Assembly: GCF_964340395.1 (NCBI RefSeq)
Contig: NC_135561.1
Coordinates: 18,484,240 to 18,546,239 of the forward strand
Length of the DNA stretch: 62,000 nucleotides
Reading direction: 5' to 3'
DNA from: Glandiceps talaboti
Taxonomy: Eukaryota > Hemichordata > Enteropneusta > Spengelidae
The position numbers and the translations under genes are program-made. This document shows, piece after piece, positions 1 through 12,042 of this stretch. The notes under the pieces are model-generated. The model was not told where the DNA came from. It made no database searches and saw only the letters and a program-made list of their open reading frames with translations. How positions within the stretch are numbered: position 1 is the stretch's first letter; every line of letters starts with the position of its first letter.

Positions 1-520
1 GAAATTGTTCAAATGAAAGTGATTGCATCAGGGATGTGGGTTTTGGGTCAAAAAATGTGATTTTTGGTCAAAAAACTTAAACTCGGCAACTACTGGGCAG
101 ATTGGTGCGAAATTTGGTGGGAACATTCTTAAGGGGGTGTAAAGTAAGATTTGTTCATGACGGGATGATTCCATCAGTGATATGCAAATTAGGGCTGAAA
201 ATGTGTCTTTTTGGTTAAAAATCTATAATTCCAAAACCACTGAGCAGATTGGGCTGAAATTTAATGGAAATGCATTTAGGGATGTATGGACGAAGATATG
301 TTAAGCATACCATGATTCCATGAGTGATATGGAATTAAGGTGTAAAAATGTGAATTTTGGTCAAAAACTTATATCTCAAAAAATACTAAGTGAATGAGTT
401 TGAAACTTGGTGAGATGTTTCTAGAAGTGTTATTCTTTGTCATTGCTTTTCCTCAAAAATCTTCAACTCTGAAATTACCCAGTAGATTGAGCTTAACTTT
501 GTTGAGAATGTGTAGATTTG
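1..520. repeat. Degenerate tandem repeat, about 146-bp period
   Basis: Three to four diverged units follow one another. Each has an A-rich start, a block like gggcagattgg(t/g)c(g/t)gaaat, then a gatttgttcatga-like or related block and a (g)tgatatg(c/g)aaatta block. Start points are near 67, 219, 360 and 457. No reading frame is kept. The same family recurs near 7290-7855 and 47080-47400. Confidence 0.7.
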
Positions 521-1057
521 TCCTCATTAATAGCTGACACAGTGAGAACAGTACATTGTTAATTAACTATAATGTTTACTTTACTATTTCCTCTGGTGGT
601 AAAGCCTGTAGCATGGCCAGTTTGGTTTATGACTGGATTATGTAATATATTGTAAGACAGCTGTTTCATCACCTACCCATATAAACTGAATGTAGCTGGC
701 TTTTACAATATTACAATAAGACAACCAAGAAAGATAAACCTGTTACATTGGTATGACTTGGTTCCAAATTGATTTTAAAAAATAAAGAAGTACAAAACCT
801 TGTAGACACATCCCTTTAAAGTTTGATTAGGATGTTGCTATACTTGTCTTGTACACTTCCAACATAGGATGGCTGGATTATGATGATGGAAATTAGGTAT
901 GAAAATTTTGTTTTGGTTACAACTTTAAATCTTCAAAAAATTATATATCTATCATTGCCCTGAACATGAAGTTGTGCGGCAACGCAATATTTGCGCTATT
1001 TTTTGGGTTTTTTTGTTTGTTTTTGTTTTTTTGTAACACAGTTCCTGGGCTCCCTGT

Positions 1058-1058
<1 letters not shown>

Positions 1059-1112
<54 letters not shown>
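1059..1112. repeat. (CA)n microsatellite
   Basis: An uninterrupted CA dinucleotide run of about 27 units. The Cys/Val and His/Thr reading frames across it are artefacts of the repeat. Confidence 0.98.
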
Positions 1113-1116
<4 letters not shown>

Positions 1117-3150
1117 TGTACAATTTCACAGACACAATGAATGCACATATATGCCTATGTATCAATTCACAGATACACACATCCACACTTGCAACCCAAC
1201 ATTCCAATCGTAACAACCAATGAAAAGAAAGACATGTATCTCAATTTATTCTTGTCACCCACCCACAAATGAATACCATTAAAAACTGGCAGATGACACA
1301 TTTCCAAGAAACAAGTAATAAATTTTCATTATATTGTGTCATTTTGTTTGTGTTTTTTACTATTCTTCTATAAATTGTAACGTTATTTTCCGTCCCATCT
1401 GTATAGTTTGTCTGAATGCCGTTTTTATAACCACCATATGTTCAGTAATTTGATGATACATTATTGCATACCTGTATGCCAATGATATGCAAAAGAGTAT
1501 GCGATCATTCCTTGAACATGAAAGTGTGTGATCATACAGGAAAATTTATACAGACATATGCTGTTTTGGATAAACGTATGTAATCATAAAATAATCATGA
1601 GTATTCAAGGTTCGCGGAGGTATTTTCACTAATGCGTGTGGTTTTTTTTGCTGCACTTTTATGAATGTAGTGAATGCAAATACAACCACAATCACAGAGC
1701 ACAATCAGAACACAACAAACACTAGTACAGATACCTTGAGTATACTATACTTGCACTCTAGCATCATGGGGTTCTGTCAAATTATGCATTGTCAATAGCG
1801 GTTTGTTTATATGTAAGTTTTAGTGTGTATTTTACACGTGTATTAAAATTTTACTCAGCTGAAAATTGTCACTTTCAATTGTAACCTTTGTATCTCATAT
1901 CGTGTGCTTTGATAGTCAAAGGATGAAGAAACGCACATTGCTGTAGATTCTAAACTTTCTACTCTGTTCGATAAAATCTTTATTGTTATTATAAAATCAT
2001 TACAGCTATTAATCTTAGAGTAGAAGAGTAATAATTGTTATGTCTACTGTAAGTCATTTATAGATCAATAAGAAAGAAAATTCCGAGAGCTGATGAACAA
2101 CATGATTGGGCAATTATGTGTCAAGATTTTCAAATCATAAGTTTTTTACAAGCGTGGTAGAGATTAAATGGAATACGTAGTGCAGTGCCGTAAACAGACT
2201 ACATTATTCATGACAATTTTCCTATTGTGTATCCTTGATATTGTAGTCCTATGTTTTTTTGTGCTAGAACTATTTTAGCTGAATATGCACGAAAGCTTTT
2301 TCCTGCAGAAGGAAGTCCTGTTAACATACTTTATGAGTTTTCATATTTTTATATTCAGTTGTTATTTAGTTACACTAAGTAAGGGCAAACTGAACAGATG
2401 AGATGTTTACGAGTATTGTCCACTTTCACATGGCACTGTCCACCAAATTAAATGTGTCCTGAGATATCCTAAATTGCTATTCCTCCAAATATTTTAATCT
2501 GCCAAAATAAATATGTTTACAGTACTGTGCATTGAAACCAAATATACATTTCTGTTAAAAAGGAGAAAAGGGAGAAAAAACACAGCTTTTTGTGTAAAAA
2601 TGATTTTACATTTAACCAATCATTTCAGCTAGGTAGCACATATCCCTAACCCTTTGTTTGCTAGTGTCTTCAATGGTACAGTATGGGAAATGTGGTATCA
2701 TTCATTTGATAACAAATTCATCATTGTCGTAAACAATCTGTCACATTTGTAACAACAACTAATCGAGTCTCGATATAGAGACCGCGTGCAGGAGTCAGAA
2801 CGGCTATCATTCGGTTCCAATCACTGCTGATTAGGAATTGCTGTTAAATCCAAGTAATTTGTATCTCAACATGTTCACAGTTGATTTACATAGGTTAAAA
2901 GGTACAAGCAGCTCAAAGTTTTAAGTATTGGGCTGTCAATCCATCTTGGTTGAAGATCCTCATCAGAATGACAAATTCCATCATTACAGCTGATCACTAG
3001 GAAGTCAATGGGTAAAAACAACCCCTAGAATTGCTTGTGCATTATAACTCCTGTAAATCATTTGATCTGCCAAGCTGATGAACATTTTTGGTTATGTTCA
3101 CAGTTGTTGCAAATTAGAAATTCAATTTCACATCTATGCTTGAAATTGAA
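1113..3150. other. Noncoding stretch, probably PSMF1 intron
   Basis: No recognisable exon was found. Because the PSMF1 final exon begins at 3763 on the + strand, this stretch is probably the last intron of that gene, but I could not find the preceding Pro/Gly-rich PI31 exon anywhere upstream in the window. Confidence 0.4.
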
Positions 3151-3152
3151 AA

Positions 3153-3509
3153 TTTTAAAGTGGCCATATGGATGAGAATTTGGTATTTATTTTGGATTTT
3201 TATTTGATAAAACAGCTTCTCTGTGTTTTTCTACTTTAAAATATAATGCGAAAGAACATATACCAAGTCCATCTTCGCAACTCAATACATTGCAAAAAGA
3301 TGCAAAAAGTGTAAAAAGTTTGTTATTGTACGTACAATAACAAACATTTTACACATTGTTTAATGTTTGCCGTTTATTGAGTTATGAACATGAACTTGGT
3401 ATATGTTGTTTCACATTATTTTTTCAAGTAGTAAAACATAGTGAAGCTGTTTTATCAAATAAAAATCCTAAATAAATACCAAATTCTCATCCATATGGCC
3501 ACTTTAAAA
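3153..3509. mobile_element. Long palindrome (fold-back, MITE-like)
   Basis: The two halves are near-reverse complements over about 178 bp each. The left arm begins ttttaaagtggccatatgg and the right arm ends with its complement. The centre is the perfect palindrome gttattgtacgtacaataac at 3322-3341. There is no loop, so a single strand would fold into one long hairpin. A solitary right arm is seen near 27130-27190. It lies in the presumed last PSMF1 intron. Confidence 0.85.
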
Positions 3510-3762
3510 CATTAAATGACAAAGAATACTAACTTCAAGCTTGTATGTGAACTTTTGAAACCCTTCTTGTTACCATTGGTAAAATGAGGTTAAACACAAA
3601 AACTTATATTGAGAACAAGTCTTGGAGAAATTTATAAGTTTTGTGAGACATTTTGGTTTTATTTACATGCCAAAAAAATACTTCCTAATACTACAGTACT
3701 GCTTTGTTACATTTGATGTTTGCAATCAATAAAACATCTTGTTCCCTGATTTTCTTTTCCAG

Positions 3763-3892
3763 AGGTGCTGTACCACCCGGAGCAAGGTTTGATCCTTTTG
3801 GACCACCAGGAACTGGACCGGGATCAACATTCCGGAATGAACCAGACCCAGACCACCTACCACCACCTGGATATGATGATATGTTTGGTTGA
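3763..3892 (+). CDS. PSMF1: PSMF1 (proteasome regulator PI31), last coding exon
   Basis: PI31 binds the 20S proteasome through its C-terminal Pro-rich region and is also linked to proteasome transport and assembly. The exon follows a clean acceptor (ttttcttttccag, AG at 3761-3762). Its first base completes a split codon, then 42 codons read GAVPPGARFDPFGP at the start and DPDHLPPPGYDDMFG at the end, before TGA at 3890-3892. GARFDPFGP and PDHLPPPGYDDM are hallmarks of the PI31 C-terminus, so identity is nearly certain. The last three residues, M-F-G, occupy the place of the HbYX (hydrophobic-Tyr-any) proteasome-docking motif, with Phe in place of Tyr. All upstream exons (the FP domain and most of the Pro-rich part) are missing from the window or not recognisable. 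The junction phase (two bases upstream, one downstream) is seen directly. Confidence 0.94.
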
Positions 3893-4435
3893 TAGCATCT
3901 GCAAGTTTCTCCACAATTTTGATTGAGTTTGTTATTTTTCCATGGACTACTGTATTTATCCATAGAAATTAAACACAAGTTACTGTTTTACAAAGAAAAC
4001 ACTTTGGGAAGGAAGGAATATCACATATGATTGAGTTGCAGTATCAGTTATCAGCAAACTTTTGATTGATTACTTTCAGTTTGCAGGATGATGGAAATTG
4101 AACAAAATAAACTTAAAACTCTGAATATTGGAGAACTTGTACCAGAGGCGATTTAGTTACAGTCTTAGCTTCAGTTATAAATTCACTTTCAACTTTCAAT
4201 GTTTGATTGACCAATTTGAGGTTGCAGGATGTTTGTATTTGATGGAAATTGAACAAAGTAAAATTAAAAGACTGAAAGAATATAGGAATTTCAGACTGAC
4301 TGGAGGAGTCATACCAAATGCAATCTCTAATAGACTAGTTTCAATAGCATCACACATTATATTGTTTCCAAACTTTTGATGTACTGATTTCTGTTTATAG
4401 CCATGAGTTGTCAATTAACAGTAAAATAAAATAAC
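3893..4435 (+). other. PSMF1: Putative PSMF1 3' untranslated region
   Basis: AATAAA hexamers occur at 4106-4111 and 4425-4430. The interval also holds a diverged direct repeat: ttgcaggatg plus gatggaaattgaacaaa-type blocks at about 4081-4115 and 4221-4260, about 140 bp apart. The true cleavage site cannot be chosen from sequence alone. Confidence 0.4.
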
Positions 4436-4575
4436 TGTGTTGCATTTAAAGACTTCAGTCAAACCTGACTGAACGTTTATGGAGGATTATACCATTCACA
4501 AGCCAGGTTCCACAAAAAATATGGACTATATACTCTGGTCATTGTACATCATGACAAGAAGCATCTATTTCCCAA

Positions 4576-4836
4576 CAATGCGTGTCTATGCCATTGATTC
4601 TGCTATGTACGAAATATGAGTCAAAACACTTTAAATTACCATTACTTTCCCCGATTTTTTATATATTATTGCCAATAGTATAATTATATTATTCCCCAAT
4701 ATTTTTCTTCATTCAGCTGAAAATACTTGTGACCTAAGGGTTGCCACTACTGATCTAGCGACTCATACTGAGAAAGGCCCCTTAAGTCACTCATATTTTC
4801 TGTGCCTGAACGAAGCAAAATATTGGGGAATAATAT
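4576..4836 (+). mobile_element. Fold-back repeat family, copy A
   Basis: The core, 4691-4836, is an inverted repeat: attccccaatatttttcttc on the left and gaagcaaaatattggggaat on the right. Inside are a second inverted pair (tgacctaagg / ccttaagtca) and the motif gcgactca. A unique arm to its left (4576-4690; caatgcgtgtctatgcc, tttccccgatttt) is shared with copy C in the same order and with copies B and D as the complement. Confidence 0.8.
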
Positions 4837-4845
4837 CTAAATTTA

Positions 4846-5222
4846 TCAACCAGAGTTGAATTCTTCTCGAAATAAGGAAGTAGCCTGTTCAGTAGGAGAT
4901 ATCCCCAATATCGGTGCATCTTCATTCTTTCCTATTAAACGGGTTTGCATACGGAACTGAGTCTCTACCAGGTCGGCGACCATTACATTCAGGTGTTCAA
5001 CCCGTCTAGATAATTCACTGACGGCTCTAAGAAACATGTCTTTGTCACCATCGGGGACTTCCGAGACCTTGCCCTTTTCCTCTGAACTGTGAAATCACAG
5101 GAATCTCCGACGGGACCTTGGTGTCCTTTCGTCAGTCTGTTACATATTGTACAGTGAGGAGCTCTACTCTTGTCACTCTCTGATTTATCATCCATCATAA
5201 CATCTCGGAAGAAAAATGGCAA
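4846..5222 (-). pseudogene. Frameshifted Zn-finger/coiled-coil ORF, probably transposon-derived
   Basis: On the - strand, a frame opening near 5222 encodes an acidic start (MDDKSESDKS), then a C-x2-C motif and a later Cys in CTICNRLTKGHQGPVGDSC, which looks like a short zinc knuckle. The frame then breaks between about 5075 and 5090. The neighbouring frame continues with EEKGKVSEVPDGDKD and a heptad-like stretch (SELSRRVEHLNVMVADLVET) to the stop at 4846-4848. Read together these look like one 120-130 residue product with a one-base frameshift. The KGH(x)GP(x)G-C arrangement reminds me of uncharacterised proteins that are multicopy in invertebrate genomes, and I infer a mobile-element origin. 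Family and function are unassigned. The short sequence aaccagagttgaa occurs both at the 3' edge (near 4848) and near 5338, about 490 bp apart, possibly as flanking repeats. Confidence 0.45.
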
Positions 5223-6580
5223 GGAGGAGCCCCACCCAGCACACTACTTTTATAAACCACTGGCTGGGCTTTGATTGGGTCAACGCACCTGGAGCGACTA
5301 TATGTTAATGCATTTCAATAACAATTAAAATCCCATAAACCAGAGTTGAATACTGCCAGTTGTGCCAACAAATTGGTTTCAAACTTAATTAGTTTAGTTT
5401 AATTGGTACAGGTAACTCACTTCAAGTTGAATCACTTATTAATGTCTTATTTAGGTAAACATCACAAGATTATGGCTTTCTTAAATCCCGACCTTGATGT
5501 CAGTTTTAACTTCCATTCTTCAGTAGAGAACTTCTTGTGAAAAGTAACACCAAGAAATTCACGTTTCATAAATTTTTCATTCATTTTCAACCATTATTTT
5601 TCCGTTGGGCATATCAAAATAACGACAATTATACAAAGATGACAAAATAATTTCAACATTCTGTCAGTAAATTACAGTTCTACTTCTTAAAATTCTTTTT
5701 AAATTCTTATTCCTCAAAGGAAATGTTATATTGTTATTGCCATTTACATTTTGTTCATAAATTCTGATACTTCAGATATATGCTCTGATTGAAGGCTTAT
5801 TTCTGAAATGTTAGCTTTACATTAGCTTCTTTGGATACTTTATCTTAATACCAAGTTTTTCTCCATGTTTCACAGCTTTATATGACATCATTTCTGTGTT
5901 AGACACAGAAAATATTTTTATGCTGATTTTTTTGAAAACTAGTTGATTAGAAATCCATGATGAATACAGGAGATTTCATCTTATCTTGCAAATGTTATAC
6001 ATCATACCAACTTCTGCCTACGCTCAATATAGACCAGTCTTGCTATCTACATATGATCTACAAATATTTAAACCCTATTGTTTGGAAAGTTTTCATTTTG
6101 AAATTAACCAATTTTGTGCTGCTTTCCGCTTATTGTACATGATTGGTTAACACCAGCGGCCCAGCTCTTCCAACTATAGTGATATACCCACCCATTGTTT
6201 CATTGGAAAATGTTTGGAGTGTGTCTGCCCACAACTCGAATTCACTGGAGAAATGTACACTTGGTGCTTGTACCTCACGGCACTATCAAACATCTATTTA
6301 CATGGTGGTCACGCTGTAGTGTAAATCAGCCAAACGAAAAATAAAGGAAAAATGGATGTAGAGGTGACCAGGTTTCAAGGAAGATCCAGTATCACTACCT
6401 TAGCAAATAATTCAAAGGGGGTGGGGAGGGGAGGGTGCCAAATGTCATCAGTAAGGATTAGCTGAGATTGAATAGGTGTTGAAATCAATTTATGAATATT
6501 TGTAACCGTGGCATGTTGGGATGAGATTGCTTGGATGTGCCTTGTATCCAATTGAGCGTAGGCACAGCTTCACATCATTA
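5223..6580. other. Gene-free stretch
   Basis: AT-rich sequence without a recognisable exon or strong repeat, apart from the direct repeat near 5338 described for the neighbouring frame. The short open frames here have no family signature. Confidence 0.4.
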
Positions 6581-6586
6581 AACAGT

Positions 6587-6760
6587 GTATCAAGATAAGG
6601 GAGACTGATCACAAGGTTTCATGTTGAGATAGGCACAATAAAGATAACACACAAACATCCCTTACACAGTGTCTGCTCTGTATTTTGTTAATGATAACAA
6701 AATACAAATGTAACAATATGAAACATGAAACCTTGTGATGAGTCTCACTGATCTTGATAC
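6587..6760. mobile_element. Short inverted-repeat element
   Basis: The arm gtatcaagataagggagact...cacaaggtttcatgtt is mirrored by aacatgaaaccttgtg...agtctcactgatcttgatac. Arms are about 40 bp and the spacer about 90 bp. This is consistent with a small nonautonomous DNA transposon; no target duplication was identified. Confidence 0.55.
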
Positions 6761-7289
6761 ATCGTTCATTATCATTTGCAAGCTAAGATGAACTCTCCTG
6801 TATAGTAGTAGTTTATTATAGTGACATGCAGAATTAAAATAAATTACAATAAATATACGAAAGATATACATCTGCCCAACCCCTTTGGACTTATAAGTCA
6901 CCTTTTTCCAAAACAAATTAATAAACAAACAAACAGAACATCTGTAAACTTACATACGATATGTAAACATAGAAGAAAAATACATAGAACAGATCTATGG
7001 CAATATTTATCTAAACAAAGATTTTTCCTTCTCTCAAAAGCATTATACACATATATAGCTATATGATGATATAATGATGTTGATGCTGTAATTTGTAAGA
7101 TGGCTGTAAATAAAAAGAATTTAAACACTCCCAGTGAGTACCTGAACTCTTATTTTGATGTATTTTGTATAGAAAGATATATTATGGGAAAATGTACCAT
7201 TGGCAAAATAAGATATATACAAAGTAAAATTATTTATGTTGTATGTGGTAGATACGCACTATAATGTGATTTTTTGGTCTAACTTTATC

Positions 7290-7855
7290 ATTTGGAAACC
7301 ACATGGCAAATGATGGAATCTGTTAGGGATGTTTCTAGTAGTGTCCAGCTAAAGATGGCGTGTAAGACATATGGACACATATCCCTAGCAACCATCACCA
7401 TATCCTTAGTGAAAGGCATATGATAGTCTATTGCTGAAAACTGCATGGTAAATGCTGGAATCTGGGGTGTTTCTAGAAGTGTCCAGCTAAAGATGGAGTG
7501 TAAGACATATGGACACAGATGTTCCTAGCAAGCATCACCATATCCTTAGCGAAAGGCAAATGGTAGTCTATTGCTGAAAACTACATGGTAAATGCTGGAA
7601 CATGGGGTGTTTCTAGAAGTGTCCAGCTAAAGATGGAGTGTAAGACAACAGTTGTCCCTAGCAACCATCACCATATCCTCAGCGAAAGACAAATGATAGT
7701 CTATTGCTGAAAACTACATGGTAAATGCTGGAACATGGGGTGTTTCTAGAAGTGTCCAGCTAAAGATGGAGTGTAACTTGTAAGACATATGGACACAGAT
7801 GTTCCTAGCAACCATCACCATATCCTTAGCTAAAGGCAAAATGATAGTCTATTAT
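7290..7855. repeat. Tandem repeat, four units of about 134-145 bp
   Basis: Units begin near 7294, 7436, 7577 and 7710. Each contains catggtaaatgctggaa, ggtgtttctagaagtgtcc, agctaaagatgga, cctagcaaccatcaccatat and gatagtctattgctg. The last three units are very similar and the first is more diverged. The family is shared with 1-520 and 47080-47400. Confidence 0.9.
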
Positions 7856-7899
7856 TAAGATAACAGTGAGTGATGAGTAGTAAAGGGAACAATCACTCA

Positions 7900-8300
7900 A
7901 AACAAGTTGACACAAATATGCCTAATGACAAAGACCATGCACATAGCAACAGCGAAAAGACTTTAAACAAAGATGAAATGATAGTATTCATGTGAACAAA
8001 CATTCAAAAATGTAAACAATTATCATCTCTTATCAACAAACTCCACATCAGTAGCAACAGCAAAGTAGCAATCTCTCTTGCAAAGATAACACTGATGGGG
8101 AGTATCGTGCTTGAACTTTCAAAATTCAAATACAGATATTCATAGCAACAAAGACCATGCCCATAGCAACAGCTGAATGATATTATCTATTACAAAGGTA
8201 GCAACACTGATAGACTTAATAGTGAAAAAACACCACAAGTATGCTTATCAGCCACGGCCATGTCCATAGCAACAACTAAACAATAATGCCCTTTGTAAAA
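7900..8300. repeat. Degenerate repeats with core ccatagcaacag
   Basis: The block (a/g)ccatgcccatagcaacag recurs with variation near 7935, 8154 and 8252, and a weaker form lies near 8046. Spacing is about 100 bp. It directly follows the 7.3-7.9 kb tandem repeat and may be a decayed extension of it. Confidence 0.5.
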
Positions 8301-9960
8301 TAAAAATTGCGACAAGTTACTTCCTTCATACATGGGCTATTATGCTGTTCCATCTACCAAACACTCCATAAATCCTTGTGTAAAGTATACAGTATACGAC
8401 ATTGTCACCATTTCTTTCTGATAGAAAACATCAACTGATGTGTACTGTCTATAGTGCAACAGCCTTGGTTACTATGGTAGCATAAATATTTACTTGAAGG
8501 ACGTTTCCTTTATTTGAATGGTAGGCATTGATGAAAATAATAACTATTGATATACATGTACGGTGTGTAGTTTATTTCCTACATAATATTAGCTGAATGG
8601 CAAGAATATATTGAACAGTAATAGATTATTAGTATTGCTCATTAGTATTACTGACTATTTATTCTAACTCAATGAAGTCCGTATACATCAATCTACCGAT
8701 AGTAAAGTGCAAAGGAAGTGGAGGTGCATAAAAGAAAGAGGTAATGTGCAGGAAATGGTAAAGAAGACAACAAAAGACTGTAATAAAAATAGGTGGAGAT
8801 ATTTACATAAGTATTAGTAGTCATGGACTTGTAAATTACTTTATTGTTCAAACAGAATGGAACGTGCTCTATAAAAAGAATTCACCTTGTTATGCTTTTA
8901 CACCATTTACACCATTTTGGTTACTGTTCATTTTGAAGTCAGGTAAAGTCGCAGACAGGGGAAAGAAAAGCTCACATTTCGCTTCCTGATTTTCAGGTGT
9001 TTTCAGGTATTTTCACAATATTACTTATTACTTCTCGGATGAACAAGGTGGTGAAATGTAAGCTTATTATACTGGTAATACTAAGCCCAGCTGTGAAGGA
9101 AGATAGAAAAGGAATACTACCACTAGATACCAAATAAATTGTTCATAGCAAAGTACAGCTATAGCCCAGTCTGTAAGATACGATGTGTCGTGTCATGCCC
9201 ATCGCAGGCAGTACCCACAAGACTGATAAGGGCTGAACTACACGACATGAAACCTATCGTAGTCTATATAAAGCCTAGAGTTGTAAAACCTTGCAACCCC
9301 ACCAAATCAATTAAATTAATTGCCGAATATTGACAAATGTGGACGCCTCGCCCATCTTGAAACTGATTGATGTATCATTCATTATGTATATGTTATTTAC
9401 ACCCCGGTCGTGTAATATTTCATATTATGTAATATATTCCAGCAATATATATATTTGCCACTCGAACTTATACACTTATTGATTTTTTAACTGGCTCTCA
9501 TATCTCGAAGGGTGGTGTCGCAGAGTTTATTAAAATTATTATTATCATACAAACGAAATACAATTTGTATATTACCTTTCTGGCTTCAATAATCAAGATA
9601 TTGGGAAGGCAATTTTAGAAATCGACATATCCATGCTCACTTAAATCCCTTGATTATCATCAATGATGATGCCGCGTTTACTTACTACTGTCGTTCCCAT
9701 GGTGAATTGTAAACTGATAATGAAAATAGATTCATCAAGGACAGTCCAATAATTATAGTACGATATTGTACTGTCCTAGTGATTCTTGGAACCATGAGCA
9801 ATATATATATTCTCCTATAGATTCATCTAGTTCCAATCACAACTTTATTTTGTGGAATTAATATTAAAGTAAATGTCAAAATTAATATTTAGTAAAGGTC
9901 TCCCAACATCTTTTTTAAATATTCGTGTTTGAATACCACAGTGTTTGTTTTCTTTATTTA
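8300..9960. other. Gene-free stretch
   Basis: No exon, RNA gene or strong repeat recognised. A small hairpin lies near 9758-9797 (aggacagt / actgtcct). Confidence 0.35.
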
Positions 9961-9976
9961 GTCTGTTGTTGTTGGT

Positions 9977-10022
<46 letters not shown>

Positions 10023-10028
10023 AGTTGT
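9961..10028. repeat. (GTT)n microsatellite
   Basis: A run of GTT trinucleotides with a few interruptions at the left side. It directly abuts the left end of the element at 10048-10823. Confidence 0.95.
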
Positions 10029-10047
10029 AATCCGTGCTGGCTGCATT

Positions 10048-10823
10048 TAGGGAGCCTTCAGAAATTACAAGGGGTGGGGGTGGGGGATTATACCCAGTCT
10101 GTGGAATAAAATGTGACCCTCCCCCTAGTCCGTTAAGCTAAAAAAAATGACCCCCTTCAATTTCCTTTCTCTAAAATATGACCCTCCCCCTGTTCAAATA
10201 TTTCGAGGAAAAAAAACATTTTTAACGATGTCTCCCTTTGGCGTAGTTGTTAGAGCTCAAGATTAATAGTCAGGAGGTCTTGGATTCCGGAATCTCACAA
10301 GCGACAGGGAATATTTCTCTAGTAAGACCCCTTCCCATTATTACCACCATAGTGAGTTTGTGTTTGTATTAAATAAATGCCTGTGTTTGGATGTAATTGG
10401 CTGCGCTGAAGACCAGAACTCCAAACAACGAGATGAGCACACAGCTGACAACATCAGGACTGAGGTCAACATCTCAACATATCTTGCCACACTGTTCCCC
10501 TTTACTATTGTGAGACATACTCCTCTCCTCACGCCATCACAACTAATACTAGTAGTTAATTCACTACATTTCAGTGATATGTTATGATATTATTTTACAA
10601 CACGTGGCAGTGATGGGATATAGTAGCAGTAGGATTTGGAACCGGTGGCAGCGGTGGGATCATACCAAATTAATAAAATAATGCAAATTTAGATAAAACT
10701 GAGTCAAAGTAAAATGTGACCCTCCCCCATTTTCCATTTTCAAAATTATGACCCCCAAGGACCGATTTGTAAAAAGTAACCCACCCCCTTATTCCCCTAG
10801 CCTACCCCCTTGAGGCTTCCTTA
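10048..10823 (+). mobile_element. G/C-rich inverted-end element, copy 1
   Basis: The left end tagggagccttcag...ttacaaggggtggggg is mirrored by ...accccctagcc...tgaggcttcctta on the right. Subterminal blocks such as aaaatgtgaccctcccc occur in both ends. The middle contains ggtggcagcggtggga. A second copy at 53946-54705 shares the same order of blocks, and one end is seen inverted at 47477-47640. No transposase frame remains, so it is nonautonomous. Confidence 0.7.
10231..10310 (+). repeat. tRNA-like SINE head inside the 10-kb element
   Basis: ttggcgtagttgttagagc resembles a pol III A box and D arm. About 30 bp later, ggtcttggattccggaatc resembles a T arm/B box. It is not a functional tRNA, since no acceptor stem closes. 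It is probably a SINE nested in the surrounding element. Confidence 0.4.
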
Positions 10824-10829
10824 TATCGG

Positions 10830-11860
10830 CTAACAGAAGATAGAAAGAACTTCCAAGACAAATGTCCGGGAATTAAAGAATGGATTACAAACTACACACA
10901 TGTTTCGATGGACTTTTGATTCACGTGTGAGACCAATCTCTAAAAGAAATCGAGTATGAAAAGTAAGCAGCCTCAGTTGTGTATTTATTTATTTCCATAT
11001 CAACACAAATAAAATCTTAGTGTTTCCATATCATTTCCTATAAATGTTATAAATAGGATCTAGGCCTAGGATACTAGAACAACTCTTTTGTAGGGCATTT
11101 GAGCGTAATTGTCATTTTTGAAACGGGTATCATGAATTGACTCTGCTTACAAATGTCGCCAAACACCTAGTTATGTGGAAAGAAATGAATGTCTTTTACA
11201 GCAATATATACTTCACATATAAGTATAAGGGGATCAATCTCGTATGCCTAGAGACGTTTATTCAAGTTGTAGATAGTCTGGCTTTGTTTAATATTTCGGG
11301 ACGCTCAAAATTATGCATGACCTGTTGTCATCGTTATAAACCTACGCTCATTTACTGTGCGTGACTTATTGTATTTATTTTGCAACTTGAATAAACGTCT
11401 CAAGACATAACTTTATACCTTGCCTTCAAAACTTTGCTTGTTTATGTTTGTTTGTAATTGTGACGATTTTATTGAAATAATAATGTTACTCTCCATTAAA
11501 CTTACAGGTCGGGTTATCCTGACTGACCTCTCTTAGTGGCCGACTTCTCGTGATACCAAAAAGATAACAGAAAGCGAATGAACAAATGAACAACATATAG
11601 CTAAACAAGGCCTATAATACATAAATATAATTTTATATAGAATTTAGAAATTAAACTTTTGGGAAATGTGTCGATGCAATTTTCGACGATGCCATTACCA
11701 GTTGCTATTCAAGAAGGTCTTAAAAATAACCATGTTTTCTCCAATCATGTGGATGATAAAATAGTATTTGAATACTGGCCATATTTGCTAAAAATCTATG
11801 GCAATTTTTTTTTTAAAGATTAACATCGTTCCGTGGATGATTGGAATACCACTGATTGCA
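10830..11860. other. Gene-free stretch with one hairpin
   Basis: Contains a perfect 19-bp inverted repeat, gagacgtttattcaagttg at 11251-11269 and its complement at 11383-11401, separated by about 113 bp. No coding exon is recognisable. Confidence 0.45.
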
Positions 11861-11866
11861 TTCAAC

Positions 11867-11869
11867 ATT

Positions 11870-11952
<83 letters not shown>

Positions 11953-12042
11953 GTTAGTTTGTTTGTTTGTTTGTTTGTTTGTTTGTTTGTTTGATTGCTT
12001 GTTTGTTTGTTTGTTTGTTTGTTTGTTTGTTTGTTTGTTTGT
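11867..12042. repeat. Compound (ATTT)n-(GTTT)n microsatellite
   Basis: An ATTT tetranucleotide run to about 11952 is followed by GTTT units to 12042. The GTTT part generates spurious Leu-Val-Cys-Phe reading frames. Confidence 0.97.

Noticed and set aside
941-1223. Cys/Val-rich and His/Thr-rich open frames
   Set aside because: Produced by the CA microsatellite on both strands.
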